Shown: in pieces, positions 51,413 through 59,880 of the stretch
How positions within the stretch are numbered: the stretch's first letter is position 1
How the letters are laid out: each line of letters opens with the position of its first letter
Origin: Marinicella litoralis
GTDB lineage: Bacteria; Pseudomonadota; Gammaproteobacteria; Xanthomonadales; Marinicellaceae
NCBI RefSeq assembly: GCF_002591915.1
Contig: NZ_NIHB01000001.1
Location: 349,805 to 413,804, forward strand
Reading direction: 5' to 3'
DNA: 64,000 bases
Position numbers and translations under genes: made by a program
The notes under the pieces: model-generated
The model's database searches: none
What the model was told of the DNA's origin: nothing
The model's input: the letters and a program-made list of their open reading frames with translations, nothing else

Positions 51413-52918
51413 ATGAAAATTATCAAAACAACTATATTGGTATACACCTTGATACTGATTTTTGGCTTAGCAGATGCTGTGGCCAGTGATCAAGCCAACA
51501 AAGGACAAGGCGGTACCGGTTTCACCATCAACCATATACGAAACTTCAGCACCGATCAAAACACCCTCATTAAAGAAGATGGCGTGATCAATCCGGTGAT
51601 TGAAGGCCAAGGAGGTACAGGTTTCAAGGTCAGGTATCGAGTGGGTAATGATGTCACACCAGACGTCACCGGCGGAACCCTCACTGAAATTGATTTTATC
51701 AATACCCACAAAGGGCCCATTACCTCTTTGGATCCTTTCAGAATATTCAATGTTGATGCATTGACCACGGCTGACACTTTTTATGATGACAACTTGGTTT
51801 TTGATGACATTGTGGTGGGTGATGAGCTTAAATTAAGTGGCTTTGTTGACACCAACTCAACGTTGTTGGTCAGTCGAGTTGAAGCGGTAGACACCCCATT
51901 GACTGAGTGGAAATTGTCTGGCTATGTCTCAGACTTAAATGCCACCCAATTCAATATACAAAATCAGTTGGTGCTGATCGGTGGTGTTGTTCCTGAAGCC
52001 TGTGGCACAGGTCTGGCTAATGGTGACTTTGTTGAAATTGAAGCCACCCCAGACATGTCATTTACTGCTGGCTCTCCATTGAGCACGGTCACTCAAATTG
52101 AATGTAACCCTGAAGGGGTGGGTACCGATCCTGGTAATTTCATACCTGTGGCATTGGAAGGCATAGTTGACTTTGAAGACATAGAAGCGAACAATTTCTT
52201 TTCCATAGCCGGACAACAGATCAATGTCAGTGTTTCCACCGTTTACCTGAATGGCGAAGTCGATGACGTCGTGGTAGGTGCCAAGGTTGAAGTTGAGGGT
52301 CAGATGGATACCACCACATCAATGATTGATGCCTTCAAAGTTAAATTCAATGAAGTGCGGTTTAAGTTTGAAGAACCGGTTATTCCAGCTGATGTCAATC
52401 CGGGCGTTTCGATTCAATTATTTGGACAAGATATTCTGAGCACACCACAATTGCGCGATGAAGACAACATCATGGGATCTGGATTAATCGGTCCGACACA
52501 AGTTGAAGTCAGAGGTTATACCGACAGTGAAGGTCAGTTGTATGCGACCAGGGTCAGAGAACGTGGTAATCCGGATGCCAACGACGTCAGTGCTGACGGC
52601 CAAATTACCGCTATCAATGAGCCAATGATGGAAGTTCAAGGTGTTATGGTTGATACCAGCAGCAGTTCATTCTTTGACATCAATGGCGCACCGATCACTT
52701 CTGCTGAGTTTTTTGCATCAATTGCTGTTGGTACAGAAGTGGAAGTGGAAGCAGCGGTGCTTGATGAAATGACCAACATCATATCTGGTGGTTTAATTTC
52801 GATTGACGAGGCAGATGATGTCAACCGACCTGCCAAAATATTGGGCACGACAGAGGGCCTTGGAATTGGCACGGTTACCAGCAAAGCCGATGTGATATTT
52901 GTCGATTCTTTTGAATAA
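51413..52918 (+). CDS. DUF5666-type secreted protein with acidic ..FVDSFE C-terminus
   Basis: The 501-aa protein has a signal peptide (about 1-24), two GQGGTGF motifs in the first 70 residues, and a chain of short beta-barrel-like units (VVGDELKLSGFVDTN, VGAKVEVEGQMDT, VGTEVEVEAAVLD) typical of DUF5666. It ends in ADVIFVDSFE, a short C-terminal pattern I associate with secreted proteins of Lysobacterales and related marine bacteria. It is co-transcribed with the DUF6502 gene, and a strong terminator follows. Function unknown; an extracytoplasmic binding or adhesion role is a guess. Confidence 0.8.
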   Translation: MKIIKTTILVYTLILIFGLADAVASDQANKGQGGTGFTINHIRNFSTDQNTLIKEDGVINPVIEGQGGTGFKVRYRVGNDVTPDVTGGTLTEIDFINTHKGPITSLDPFRIFNVDALTTADTFYDDNLVFDDIVVGDELKLSGFVDTNSTLLVSRVEAVDTPLTEWKLSGYVSDLNATQFNIQNQLVLIGGVVPEACGTGLANGDFVEIEATPDMSFTAGSPLSTVTQIECNPEGVGTDPGNFIPVALEGIVDFEDIEANNFFSIAGQQINVSVSTVYLNGEVDDVVVGAKVEVEGQMDTTTSMIDAFKVKFNEVRFKFEEPVIPADVNPGVSIQLFGQDILSTPQLRDEDNIMGSGLIGPTQVEVRGYTDSEGQLYATRVRERGNPDANDVSADGQITAINEPMMEVQGVMVDTSSSSFFDINGAPITSAEFFASIAVGTEVEVEAAVLDEMTNIISGGLISIDEADDVNRPAKILGTTEGLGIGTVTSKADVIFVDSFE

Positions 52919-52938
52919 GGCTTAACGCCTGCTTAGCC

Positions 52939-52968
52939 AAGCCAAGTGATTTCACTTGGCTTTTTTTT
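52939..52968 (+). terminator. Rho-independent terminator of the DUF5666 gene
   Basis: aagccaagtg/cacttggctt, a 10-bp stem with loop attt, is followed by eight T residues on the plus strand. Confidence 0.92.
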
Positions 52969-52971
52969 GCC

Positions 52972-54804
52972 TTATTCTACCGTTACAGATTTGGCCAAAT
53001 TTCGTGGCTGATCAACATCGGTGCCTCGCAAGACGGCGACATGATAAGACAACAATTGCAGGGGCACATTAAATACGATGGGTGAGGTGAATGTGCCGCT
53101 GGCTTCCATTTCAATCAAGTGATTGACCCGATCTTTTAAGCCGTGCTGACTTTTGTGGTCAACAAAAACATACAATTCGCCACCCCGGGCGCGGACTTCT
53201 TCAATATTCGATTCGAGTTTTTCCAACAATTCGTCATTTGGACAAACGGCAATCACTGGCATTTTTTCATCGACCAAAGCCAATGGTCCGTGTTTGAGTT
53301 CACCGGCAGGATAACCTTCGGCGTGGATGTAGGAGATTTCTTTGAGTTTCAAAGCACCTTCTAAGGCAACTGGGTAATGCACGCCACGGCCTAAAAATAA
53401 GGCATTGTCACGGCGCACGATTTGTTCTGCAATGACTTTAATCTGATCGTTCAATAACAAGGATTGGTTGATGATACCAGGCAAGGTTCGCAATTGTTTG
53501 GCCAGGTTACTGCGAATGGCTTCATCGACATTTTTTATTTCAGCCAACTTTAAGGTCAACAAAGCCAAAACGGCCAATTGAGTGGTCAGCGCTTTGGTAG
53601 ATGCAACGCCAATTTCAGGTCCTGCATGGGTCAAAAAGCAAACATCGGTTTCGCGGTCCAAACTGGAATTGGCAACATTACAGACAGCAAATGTCGATAA
53701 ATACCCTGCCGTCTTGGCAAAGCGCAAGGCTGCCAACGAATCTGCTGTTTCACCTGATTGTGAAATGGTCAAAAATAAGGTGTTTTTCGGCACCACAGGT
53801 TTGCGGTATCGGTATTCACTGGCTATTTCAACTTGAGTGGGAATTTGGGTGATGGCTTCCAGCCAATAACGCGCCACCATGCCAGCATGGAAGGACGTAC
53901 CACAGGCTATGATGTGGATGTTTTCGACTTGTTCTAAAATAGCGGCGGTGGCTTGGTCGATGAAATACTTAGAAATCTTGTCATTGTAAAGTCGATCTGC
54001 AATGGTGTTGGCAACCGCGGTGGGTTGTTCATGGATTTCCTTGAGCATGTAATGGGCATAACCGTCTTTGGTCAAGGCGTCCGATGACATGGTTACCGTC
54101 TTTAATTCACGTTCTACTGCAGCGCCACTTTGGTCAAACAACAAACATTCATCTTGGGTGATTTCGACCACATCGCCATCTTCTAAATAATAAAACTGAT
54201 TGGTTTCATTGATCAATGCTTGTACATCAGAAGCCACATAGTTTTCATTTTCACCCAAGCCCACAATCAGCGGACTGCCTTTGCGTGCGGCAATGATTCT
54301 GTTGGGGTCAGACATACAAGTGATGGCCACCGCATAAGCCCCTTCTAATTCACCAATGGCTTGATGACAAGCGGCTGAAAAACTCTTGCCTTGTGCTTGG
54401 TAGTGGTGCACCAAATGAACCAATGTTTCGGTGTCGGTCTCAGATTTGAATACATAGCCTGCTGCCAATAATTTCTCACGCAAGGGTCGGTAATTTTCGA
54501 TGATGCCATTATGCACCACGGCAATCGCGTTGTTGGAATCATGTGGGTGGGCATTGGCTGAAGTCGGTTCCCCATGAGTGGCCCAGCGGGTGTGACCGAT
54601 GCCTACATGGCCCGTCACTGGATTGGCCTTTAATTCAGCTTTTAAATTGGACAGTTTACCGGCTTGTTTGCGGATGGCGATGTGATCTCCAGCCACGATT
54701 GCAATGCCCGCAGAATCATACCCACGGTATTCTAAAGTTTGTAAGCCATGAACAATGATGTCAACCACGTTCCTATGGGCGCTGACTGCGACGATTCCAC
54801 ACAT
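52972..54804 (-). CDS. glmS: Glutamine-fructose-6-phosphate aminotransferase (isomerising)
   Basis: The 610-aa protein is full length: class II glutamine amidotransferase at the N-terminus with nucleophile Cys2 (MCGIVAV), GHTRWATHG and HNGIIENY in the glutaminase pocket, and two SIS sugar-isomerase domains with CGTSFHAGM, SQSGETADS and ending in LAKSVTVE. It makes glucosamine-6-phosphate from fructose-6-phosphate and glutamine, the entry to peptidoglycan and LPS amino sugars. It lies one base after glmU on the minus strand, giving the classic glmU-glmS operon. No glmS-type riboswitch or small-RNA target is evident. Confidence 0.96.
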   Translation of the reverse strand: MCGIVAVSAHRNVVDIIVHGLQTLEYRGYDSAGIAIVAGDHIAIRKQAGKLSNLKAELKANPVTGHVGIGHTRWATHGEPTSANAHPHDSNNAIAVVHNGIIENYRPLREKLLAAGYVFKSETDTETLVHLVHHYQAQGKSFSAACHQAIGELEGAYAVAITCMSDPNRIIAARKGSPLIVGLGENENYVASDVQALINETNQFYYLEDGDVVEITQDECLLFDQSGAAVERELKTVTMSSDALTKDGYAHYMLKEIHEQPTAVANTIADRLYNDKISKYFIDQATAAILEQVENIHIIACGTSFHAGMVARYWLEAITQIPTQVEIASEYRYRKPVVPKNTLFLTISQSGETADSLAALRFAKTAGYLSTFAVCNVANSSLDRETDVCFLTHAGPEIGVASTKALTTQLAVLALLTLKLAEIKNVDEAIRSNLAKQLRTLPGIINQSLLLNDQIKVIAEQIVRRDNALFLGRGVHYPVALEGALKLKEISYIHAEGYPAGELKHGPLALVDEKMPVIAVCPNDELLEKLESNIEEVRARGGELYVFVDHKSQHGLKDRVNHLIEMEASGTFTSPIVFNVPLQLLSYHVAVLRGTDVDQPRNLAKSVTVE

Positions 54805-54805
54805 G

Positions 54806-56155
54806 TTATTTTTTTTCCGGTTTTTGCCAATTTTTAACAGACCGTTGTCTGTTTCTGGATAAAGTTAATTGATCATCTGGTGCATCTTTGCTTATGGTTG
54901 AGCCTGCGCCAATGGTGGCGTTCTTGCCAATCACCACGGGTGCAATTAATTGACTGTCTGAACCGATGAATGCACCGTCTTTGATTTCAGTGGTGAATTT
55001 ATTGACTCCATCGTAATTACAAGTAATGGTTCCAGCACCAATGTTGACGTCTTGACCAATAAGGGCGTCACCCAAATAGCTTAAATGACTGGCTTTGCTG
55101 TTTGGACCTAGTTGGGTTTTTTTGGTTTCAACAAAATTACCAATCTTACAGCCAGCTGCGATATTTGTTCCTGGTCTTAAACGAGCGAAGGGGCCAATTT
55201 GACAAGCACCAGTGGTGACCACCTGGTCCAACATGGAATGCGGTTCAATGACTGTTCCTGAGGCCAATTGACAATTTTTTACCACTGAATAAGCGCCAAT
55301 ATGGACGTCATTGCCAAGTTCATTGTGACCCTCGAAAATCACGCCTTTGTCTATCACCACGTCTTGACCACAAATTAATTGGCCACGAATATCAACAGAA
55401 CCAGGTTGGATTAAACGCACGCCATTGCTCATCAGTTGATGCCTGCTGCGTTGTTGCATGATTGCTTCTAATTCAGCCAATTGGACCATGTCATTGGCCC
55501 CTTTTACCGCATCAGCTTGAGCCAGTTGTACCGCTTTGAATGGAGCACCGTCAGCAGCAGCCAAGCCGATGACATCGGTTAAATAGTATTCTTGTTGTTG
55601 GTTGTTATTTGATAGTTGATAGAGCCACGATTTGAGTTTCAAAGCTGGTGCTTGAATGATGCCAGAATTGATTTCTTGGATGGCCAATTGGCCTCTGTTG
55701 GCATCCTTTTGCTCCACAATGGCCTCAATGGACTCACCTGATCTGATGATTCTGCCGTAACCTGTGGGGTCTTTTAGACTGGCAGTGAGGACAAATTGTT
55801 GTCCTTGCAATCCTGCCAAGTCATCGGTTTGCACCAAAGGGGCATCGCCATACAATACCAAAATATCTTCATCATCATTAAAAAATTCAACGGCTTGTTG
55901 AACCGCATGGCCTGTGCCCAGTTGTTGCTTTTGTTCAGCCCAATTGATGTTGAGGTCCTGACAATGTTGAATCAACTGCTCACCTTGGTGACCAAAAACC
56001 ATTGTAATTTGTGCAGGATTTAAGGAATGCGCCAGTTGCAATACATGATCAATCATGGCCACGCCTGCCACTTGATGCAACACTTTAAGCTTGTTTGAGC
56101 GCATGCGGGAGCCCGCACCAGCTGCTAAGATCACCACATGTAATGGTTTGTTCAT
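54806..56155 (-). CDS. glmU: Bifunctional UDP-GlcNAc pyrophosphorylase / GlcN-1-P acetyltransferase
   Basis: The 449-aa protein (start MNKPLHVVILAAG; the longer frame upstream lacks conservation) has the uridyltransferase signature LAAGAGSRMRSNKLKVLHQVAG at its N-terminus, the YGDAPL and TGYGRII strands, and a C-terminal left-handed beta-helix of hexapeptide repeats (VVKNCQLASGTVIEPHS, IGNFVETKK, IGAGTITCNYDG). It makes UDP-GlcNAc from glucosamine-1-phosphate, acetyl-CoA and UTP. It is the first gene of the glmU-glmS operon. Confidence 0.96.
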   Translation of the reverse strand: MNKPLHVVILAAGAGSRMRSNKLKVLHQVAGVAMIDHVLQLAHSLNPAQITMVFGHQGEQLIQHCQDLNINWAEQKQQLGTGHAVQQAVEFFNDDEDILVLYGDAPLVQTDDLAGLQGQQFVLTASLKDPTGYGRIIRSGESIEAIVEQKDANRGQLAIQEINSGIIQAPALKLKSWLYQLSNNNQQQEYYLTDVIGLAAADGAPFKAVQLAQADAVKGANDMVQLAELEAIMQQRSRHQLMSNGVRLIQPGSVDIRGQLICGQDVVIDKGVIFEGHNELGNDVHIGAYSVVKNCQLASGTVIEPHSMLDQVVTTGACQIGPFARLRPGTNIAAGCKIGNFVETKKTQLGPNSKASHLSYLGDALIGQDVNIGAGTITCNYDGVNKFTTEIKDGAFIGSDSQLIAPVVIGKNATIGAGSTISKDAPDDQLTLSRNRQRSVKNWQKPEKK

Positions 56156-56314
56156 GGCAGCATCCCTTGGTGTGGATGGTGTTTTAGTGGTTCGAATGAA
56201 TTCAATGGCGCCTGTCAAATCGGTTGAAAGCAGTTATTATAATTCATCTCGAGCTTAAGCCAAAATATTAGCTGGTTTTGATGGATTCAAATCAATCAAG
56301 CACACTTAATTCGT

Positions 56315-56596
56315 TCAACTTCTGTTTCTGTATTCAAGCAATACAATTTCTGTGAGGTCCTTGTTTTGGTTTTCCTGATGGCGTTGGAAAACCCTTTTCT
56401 TGGACATTGAGTCAAGCCTTTCAAAATAGAGGTAGGTACTTGGCATATTTAATTTGATGTAGGCTGCCAGCTTGGCTTCGGAATCAAAAACAAGTTTTTC
56501 TGCTTGGGCATTGAACAAATCATTGTCATAAACCACTTCAGCTGCAACTGAAAACGACATGCAGATAATGAATACCCAAGGGGTTATTTTTTTCAT
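56315..56596 (-). CDS. Small exported hypothetical protein
   Basis: The 93-aa protein has a signal peptide (about 1-19, FIICMSFSVAAE) and a basic, helical mature part with no motif I recognise. The length and signal peptide suggest a periplasmic protein. It lies between glmU and the divergent GntR operon and reads alone. Confidence 0.6.
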   Translation of the reverse strand: MKKITPWVFIICMSFSVAAEVVYDNDLFNAQAEKLVFDSEAKLAAYIKLNMPSTYLYFERLDSMSKKRVFQRHQENQNKDLTEIVLLEYRNRS

Positions 56597-56715
56597 CTCA
56601 AATCCTCATTAAATAAACGCCTTTTAATCATGAGCCAAGGCATTAGAGTAAAAAATCTAATTCGGTCAGATTGTGGTTTTGTTCAGCATTCAAAGGATTA
56701 AATGTTTTTCTGAGC

Positions 56716-56763
56716 TTGACAATCTTGCAGCTGTGATTATACTGTGCATATACAATATACACA
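56716..56763 (+). promoter_or_regulatory. Promoter and inverted-repeat operator of the GntR/ABC operon
   Basis: TTGACA at 56716-56721 and TATACT at 56738-56743 are 16 bp apart. Overlapping the expected transcription start is tgtgcatat-aca-atatacaca (56743-56763), a 9-bp inverted repeat with one mismatch. The position is ideal for repression by the first gene's product, a YtrA-type GntR regulator. Confidence 0.8.
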
Positions 56764-56775
56764 GATGATTATTCT

Positions 56776-57171
56776 ATGGACCCTTATTTAGTTTTATCGC
56801 AAAAAGATGGTAGACCCATGTATTTACAAATCATGGAGCAAATCAAAAGCTTGGTGGCTCAAGGTGAATGGCATGCCGGCGAAAAAGTCCCATCCATCAG
56901 AGAATTGGCGGTTGCTTCCAAGGTCAGTGTGATTACGGTCAAGCGGGCCTATCAAGAATTAGAGCGAGAAGGGGTGTTGTTAACACAGCCTGGTGTGGGA
57001 TCGTTTGTGGCAAAGAATGATGAATTAGGAGATCAAATTATGAAACAAGAAATCGACAAGCATTTATCCAAAGCGTGGGCACAGGCCAAGTCATTTGGTT
57101 TGTCATTGGACGAATTGATGGCACGCTTGAAAATATTGGCAACGAATAATAAAGGAGTCAAGGATGAGTGA
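56776..57171 (+). CDS. GntR-family regulator, YtrA type
   Basis: The 131-aa protein has a GntR winged helix at 10-75 (PMYLQIMEQIKSLVAQGEWHAGEKVPSIRELAVASKVSVITVKRAY, LEREGVLLTQPGVGSFV) followed by a short helical dimerisation tail of about 50 residues, as in the YtrA subfamily, which controls ABC export operons. An inverted repeat overlapping its promoter is the likely operator. The stop overlaps the ABC ATPase start by 8 bp. Confidence 0.9.
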   Translation: MDPYLVLSQKDGRPMYLQIMEQIKSLVAQGEWHAGEKVPSIRELAVASKVSVITVKRAYQELEREGVLLTQPGVGSFVAKNDELGDQIMKQEIDKHLSKAWAQAKSFGLSLDELMARLKILATNNKGVKDE

Positions 57172-58063
57172 TTTTGCCTTTCAAATGCACCAAGTGGCCA
57201 AACAATACCCGCACTTCCAATTACAAAACATTGATTTACAGCTACCTAATGGCGGCATCATGGGTTTGATTGGACCCAACGGTGCGGGTAAATCAACCCT
57301 TATAAGGATATTGATGGGTTTAATCGCCGCCGACAAGGGCACCACAGAGGTGCTGGGTCACAACATGCCAAATCACCAAGCTTTGGCTAAGGTCAACATT
57401 GGCTTTGTATCTGAAGACATGCGACTGTATAAAAATGCCACACTTCAATGGCACATGGATTTCATCCAAAGAATTTATCCTGAGCAATGGAACCAAAAAT
57501 ATGCAGTTAGTTTGTTATCTAAATTTGATCTCATCAGTGAACAAAAAATCAAAGGCATGTCCCACGGTCAAAGGGTCAAGTCGAGTATCTTGTTGATGCT
57601 TGCACGCCAACCCAAGCTGCTGATATTTGATGAGCCGACCACTGGCTTAGATCCGGTGGCCAGGAAAGAAGTGCTCAATGAGATGATGGTGGTGCTAAAC
57701 GATGAGGATCGCAGTATTTTGTTTTCGTCGCACAATACCCAGGATGTTGAACAATTGTCAGATCAAATCACATTCATAGATCGGGGTGAAATTGTCAGCA
57801 GTGATGACAAGGAGTCTTTCATAGAAAACTGGCGCAGAATCCGCTTACATGCAGATTCACCATTGACCATATCAGTCGACCAGCACGTCAAAGAAGTGAT
57901 TAACCAAGGACGCAACACCACCTTAATCATGCATCAATTCAATGAGTCCATGTTGCGTCAATGGACCCAACAAGGGGCCGTGGTCAAAGGGGTTGAATAC
58001 ATGAGTTTAGAAGAAATATTTGTGGCTGAAGTAGAAGCCAAAAGATCAGGAGTAGCAGCATGA
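57164..58063 (+). CDS. ABC transporter ATP-binding protein
   Basis: The 299-aa protein has all nucleotide-binding motifs: Walker A GPNGAGKST, Q-loop region, signature MSHGQRVKSS (LSGGQ variant), Walker B LLIFDEPTTG, D-loop and the switch His in FSSHNTQDVE. The long C-terminal part (about 220-299) is typical of ABC-2-type exporters with membrane partner. The next gene encodes the permease, overlapping by 4 bp. The substrate is unknown; YtrA-linked exporters are often involved in envelope or antibiotic stress. Confidence 0.93.
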   Translation: MSDFAFQMHQVAKQYPHFQLQNIDLQLPNGGIMGLIGPNGAGKSTLIRILMGLIAADKGTTEVLGHNMPNHQALAKVNIGFVSEDMRLYKNATLQWHMDFIQRIYPEQWNQKYAVSLLSKFDLISEQKIKGMSHGQRVKSSILLMLARQPKLLIFDEPTTGLDPVARKEVLNEMMVVLNDEDRSILFSSHNTQDVEQLSDQITFIDRGEIVSSDDKESFIENWRRIRLHADSPLTISVDQHVKEVINQGRNTTLIMHQFNESMLRQWTQQGAVVKGVEYMSLEEIFVAEVEAKRSGVAA

Positions 58064-58731
58064 GTCGTATCACCAAAACATTGATCTTAAAAGACATAAA
58101 ATTAAACTTGTCCCCGATAATTCTTTATTTACTACTTGGAATATTCAGTTTATGGTTGTTGACCTCGTCGCAATTGGGCGTGTTTAACACGGGTGCTGTC
58201 ATATTAATTTCGATGGTTATCATCTCCGGTATACACATGATCACAACCACCGTAACCACAGAACGCAATGATCAAGTATTGCCCTTTGTCATGAGTTTAC
58301 CGATCTCATTTGTACAATATACCCATGCAAAAATCTGTGCCAATTTTGCAGTGTTTCTGTCATTTTGGCTGATTCTATTGGTTGGATTGATGTGGGTTAT
58401 TTTTGGCCAACCACAAGTACCGGATGGCATGGCCATTTTCACGCTGATTTTGATGTTAGAAATGTTGGTCATGTTCACCTTGTTGTTGTCTGTTGCTTTG
58501 GTTTCAGAGTCACAAAACATCACTGTTGTGGTGATGTCCATCACCAATATTGGCCTGTCCCTCTTTATGTTTTGGTTGTCTGGATTTGAGGCCATCAACA
58601 GCTTTATGCAGACAGAACAGGTGGTTTGGAACAGCACAGCGATTACGTTTGTGGCTGTCGAGTTGTTGTTGGTAGTTGTTCTGTTGGCACTCACCTATTT
58701 GATTCAGGCCAGAAAGAAAGATTTTATTTAA
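58060..58731 (+). CDS. ABC-2 type transporter permease
   Basis: The 223-aa protein has about six membrane helices and no soluble domain, as expected for an ABC-2 permease; it begins ITKTLILKDIKLNL, the amphipathic N-terminal helix common to this group. It is joined to the ATPase by a 4-bp overlap and is followed after 16 bp by an acyltransferase. A single permease with one ATPase suggests a homodimeric exporter. Confidence 0.82.
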   Translation: MSRITKTLILKDIKLNLSPIILYLLLGIFSLWLLTSSQLGVFNTGAVILISMVIISGIHMITTTVTTERNDQVLPFVMSLPISFVQYTHAKICANFAVFLSFWLILLVGLMWVIFGQPQVPDGMAIFTLILMLEMLVMFTLLLSVALVSESQNITVVVMSITNIGLSLFMFWLSGFEAINSFMQTEQVVWNSTAITFVAVELLLVVVLLALTYLIQARKKDFI

Positions 58732-58747
58732 ATATCCGGGAGATCTC

Positions 58748-59860
58748 ATGAATGTTGATTCCAACCAAAAACGTTATCATTATATGGATAATTTACGGGC
58801 ATTGGCGATGCTGGCAGGTGTCGTATTTCATGCCAGTTTGGCTTACAGTCCCATGCTGCATTTTTTTTGGTTATCGGCAGATAAACAGTCAGCTGCATCG
58901 ATTGATGTGATGGCTTGGTTCAGCCATTTATTCAGAATGCCATTATTTTTTTTGATCGCTGGTTTTTTTGCCATGTTGTTGATTGAAAAAAGAGGTGTTT
59001 TGGCCATGGTGGGTAACCGTGCCATGCGAGTATTGGTTCCACTGACCATTTTCTTGCCACTGGTGCTGTTGTCAATTGGGGCTGGTATCAATTGGGCAGG
59101 CACTCATGTTGAGAACCCGTCTCCTGCATTGGCCTTCATCTATCAAATGATGCAGTCAAAAACAGGCGGAACGCAGCCTATCAATTTAGCCCATTTGTGG
59201 TTTTTATACTATTTGTGCTTTATGTATGTGATTTTGGTGTTGCTGAATCAAATCAAGTTTTTTCATGTCCAATGGTTACAACGGGTGTTAAAACCATGGG
59301 TATTGATGGTTGTTTTCCCTTTGCTGCTGGTTCCGGTGTTTTATTCAATCCCTGCCCCCCATCCTGCACCAGAAGGTTTGATGCCGTTGTTATGGCCTTT
59401 CGGGTTTTATGGTTTGTTTTTTCTGGTGGGTGCACTGCTGTTTAAACAACAAACTTTGATTGATCAACTCGATAAATATTTTTATCCACTGTTGGGTGCT
59501 GGGCTGAGCAGTTATGTTTATTTTGTTTATCGAATGCCTGCTGCTGATGGCAATTTGTTAATGGCCATAGCGGAAAGCATAACAGCCGTTGCTATGACTT
59601 GGGTGTGCATGATTGCTGGCAAACGATGGTTGAATCAGCCCAGTAAATCATTTCGGTATATAGCGGATTCCTCTTATTGGATTTACCTGATTCATATGCC
59701 CGTGTTGTTTATGATTCAATACGTGTTGTTAGATCAAGATTGGAATCTATGGTTTGAATTGGCGTTATCTGTTTTAGTGACCATGATCATTGGCTTACTG
59801 ACATATGCGCTGTTTGTCAGGTGGTCACCCATTGGTTGGTTGCTGAATGGTAAACGCTGA
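58748..59860 (+). CDS. Acyltransferase family 3 membrane protein (second in window)
   Basis: The 370-aa protein has the conserved RYHYMDNLRALAMLAGVVFHA start, about ten membrane helices and a late DSSYWIYLIHMP motif. It is the second OpgC/acyltransferase-3 protein of the window, related to but clearly different from that at 23.5-24.7 kb. A ccgggaga stretch precedes the start. As last gene of the GntR/ABC operon it may acylate an envelope or exported molecule handled by the transporter. Confidence 0.88.
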   Translation: MNVDSNQKRYHYMDNLRALAMLAGVVFHASLAYSPMLHFFWLSADKQSAASIDVMAWFSHLFRMPLFFLIAGFFAMLLIEKRGVLAMVGNRAMRVLVPLTIFLPLVLLSIGAGINWAGTHVENPSPALAFIYQMMQSKTGGTQPINLAHLWFLYYLCFMYVILVLLNQIKFFHVQWLQRVLKPWVLMVVFPLLLVPVFYSIPAPHPAPEGLMPLLWPFGFYGLFFLVGALLFKQQTLIDQLDKYFYPLLGAGLSSYVYFVYRMPAADGNLLMAIAESITAVAMTWVCMIAGKRWLNQPSKSFRYIADSSYWIYLIHMPVLFMIQYVLLDQDWNLWFELALSVLVTMIIGLLTYALFVRWSPIGWLLNGKR

Positions 59861-59880
59861 TATATGAGTTTGATAAGACA

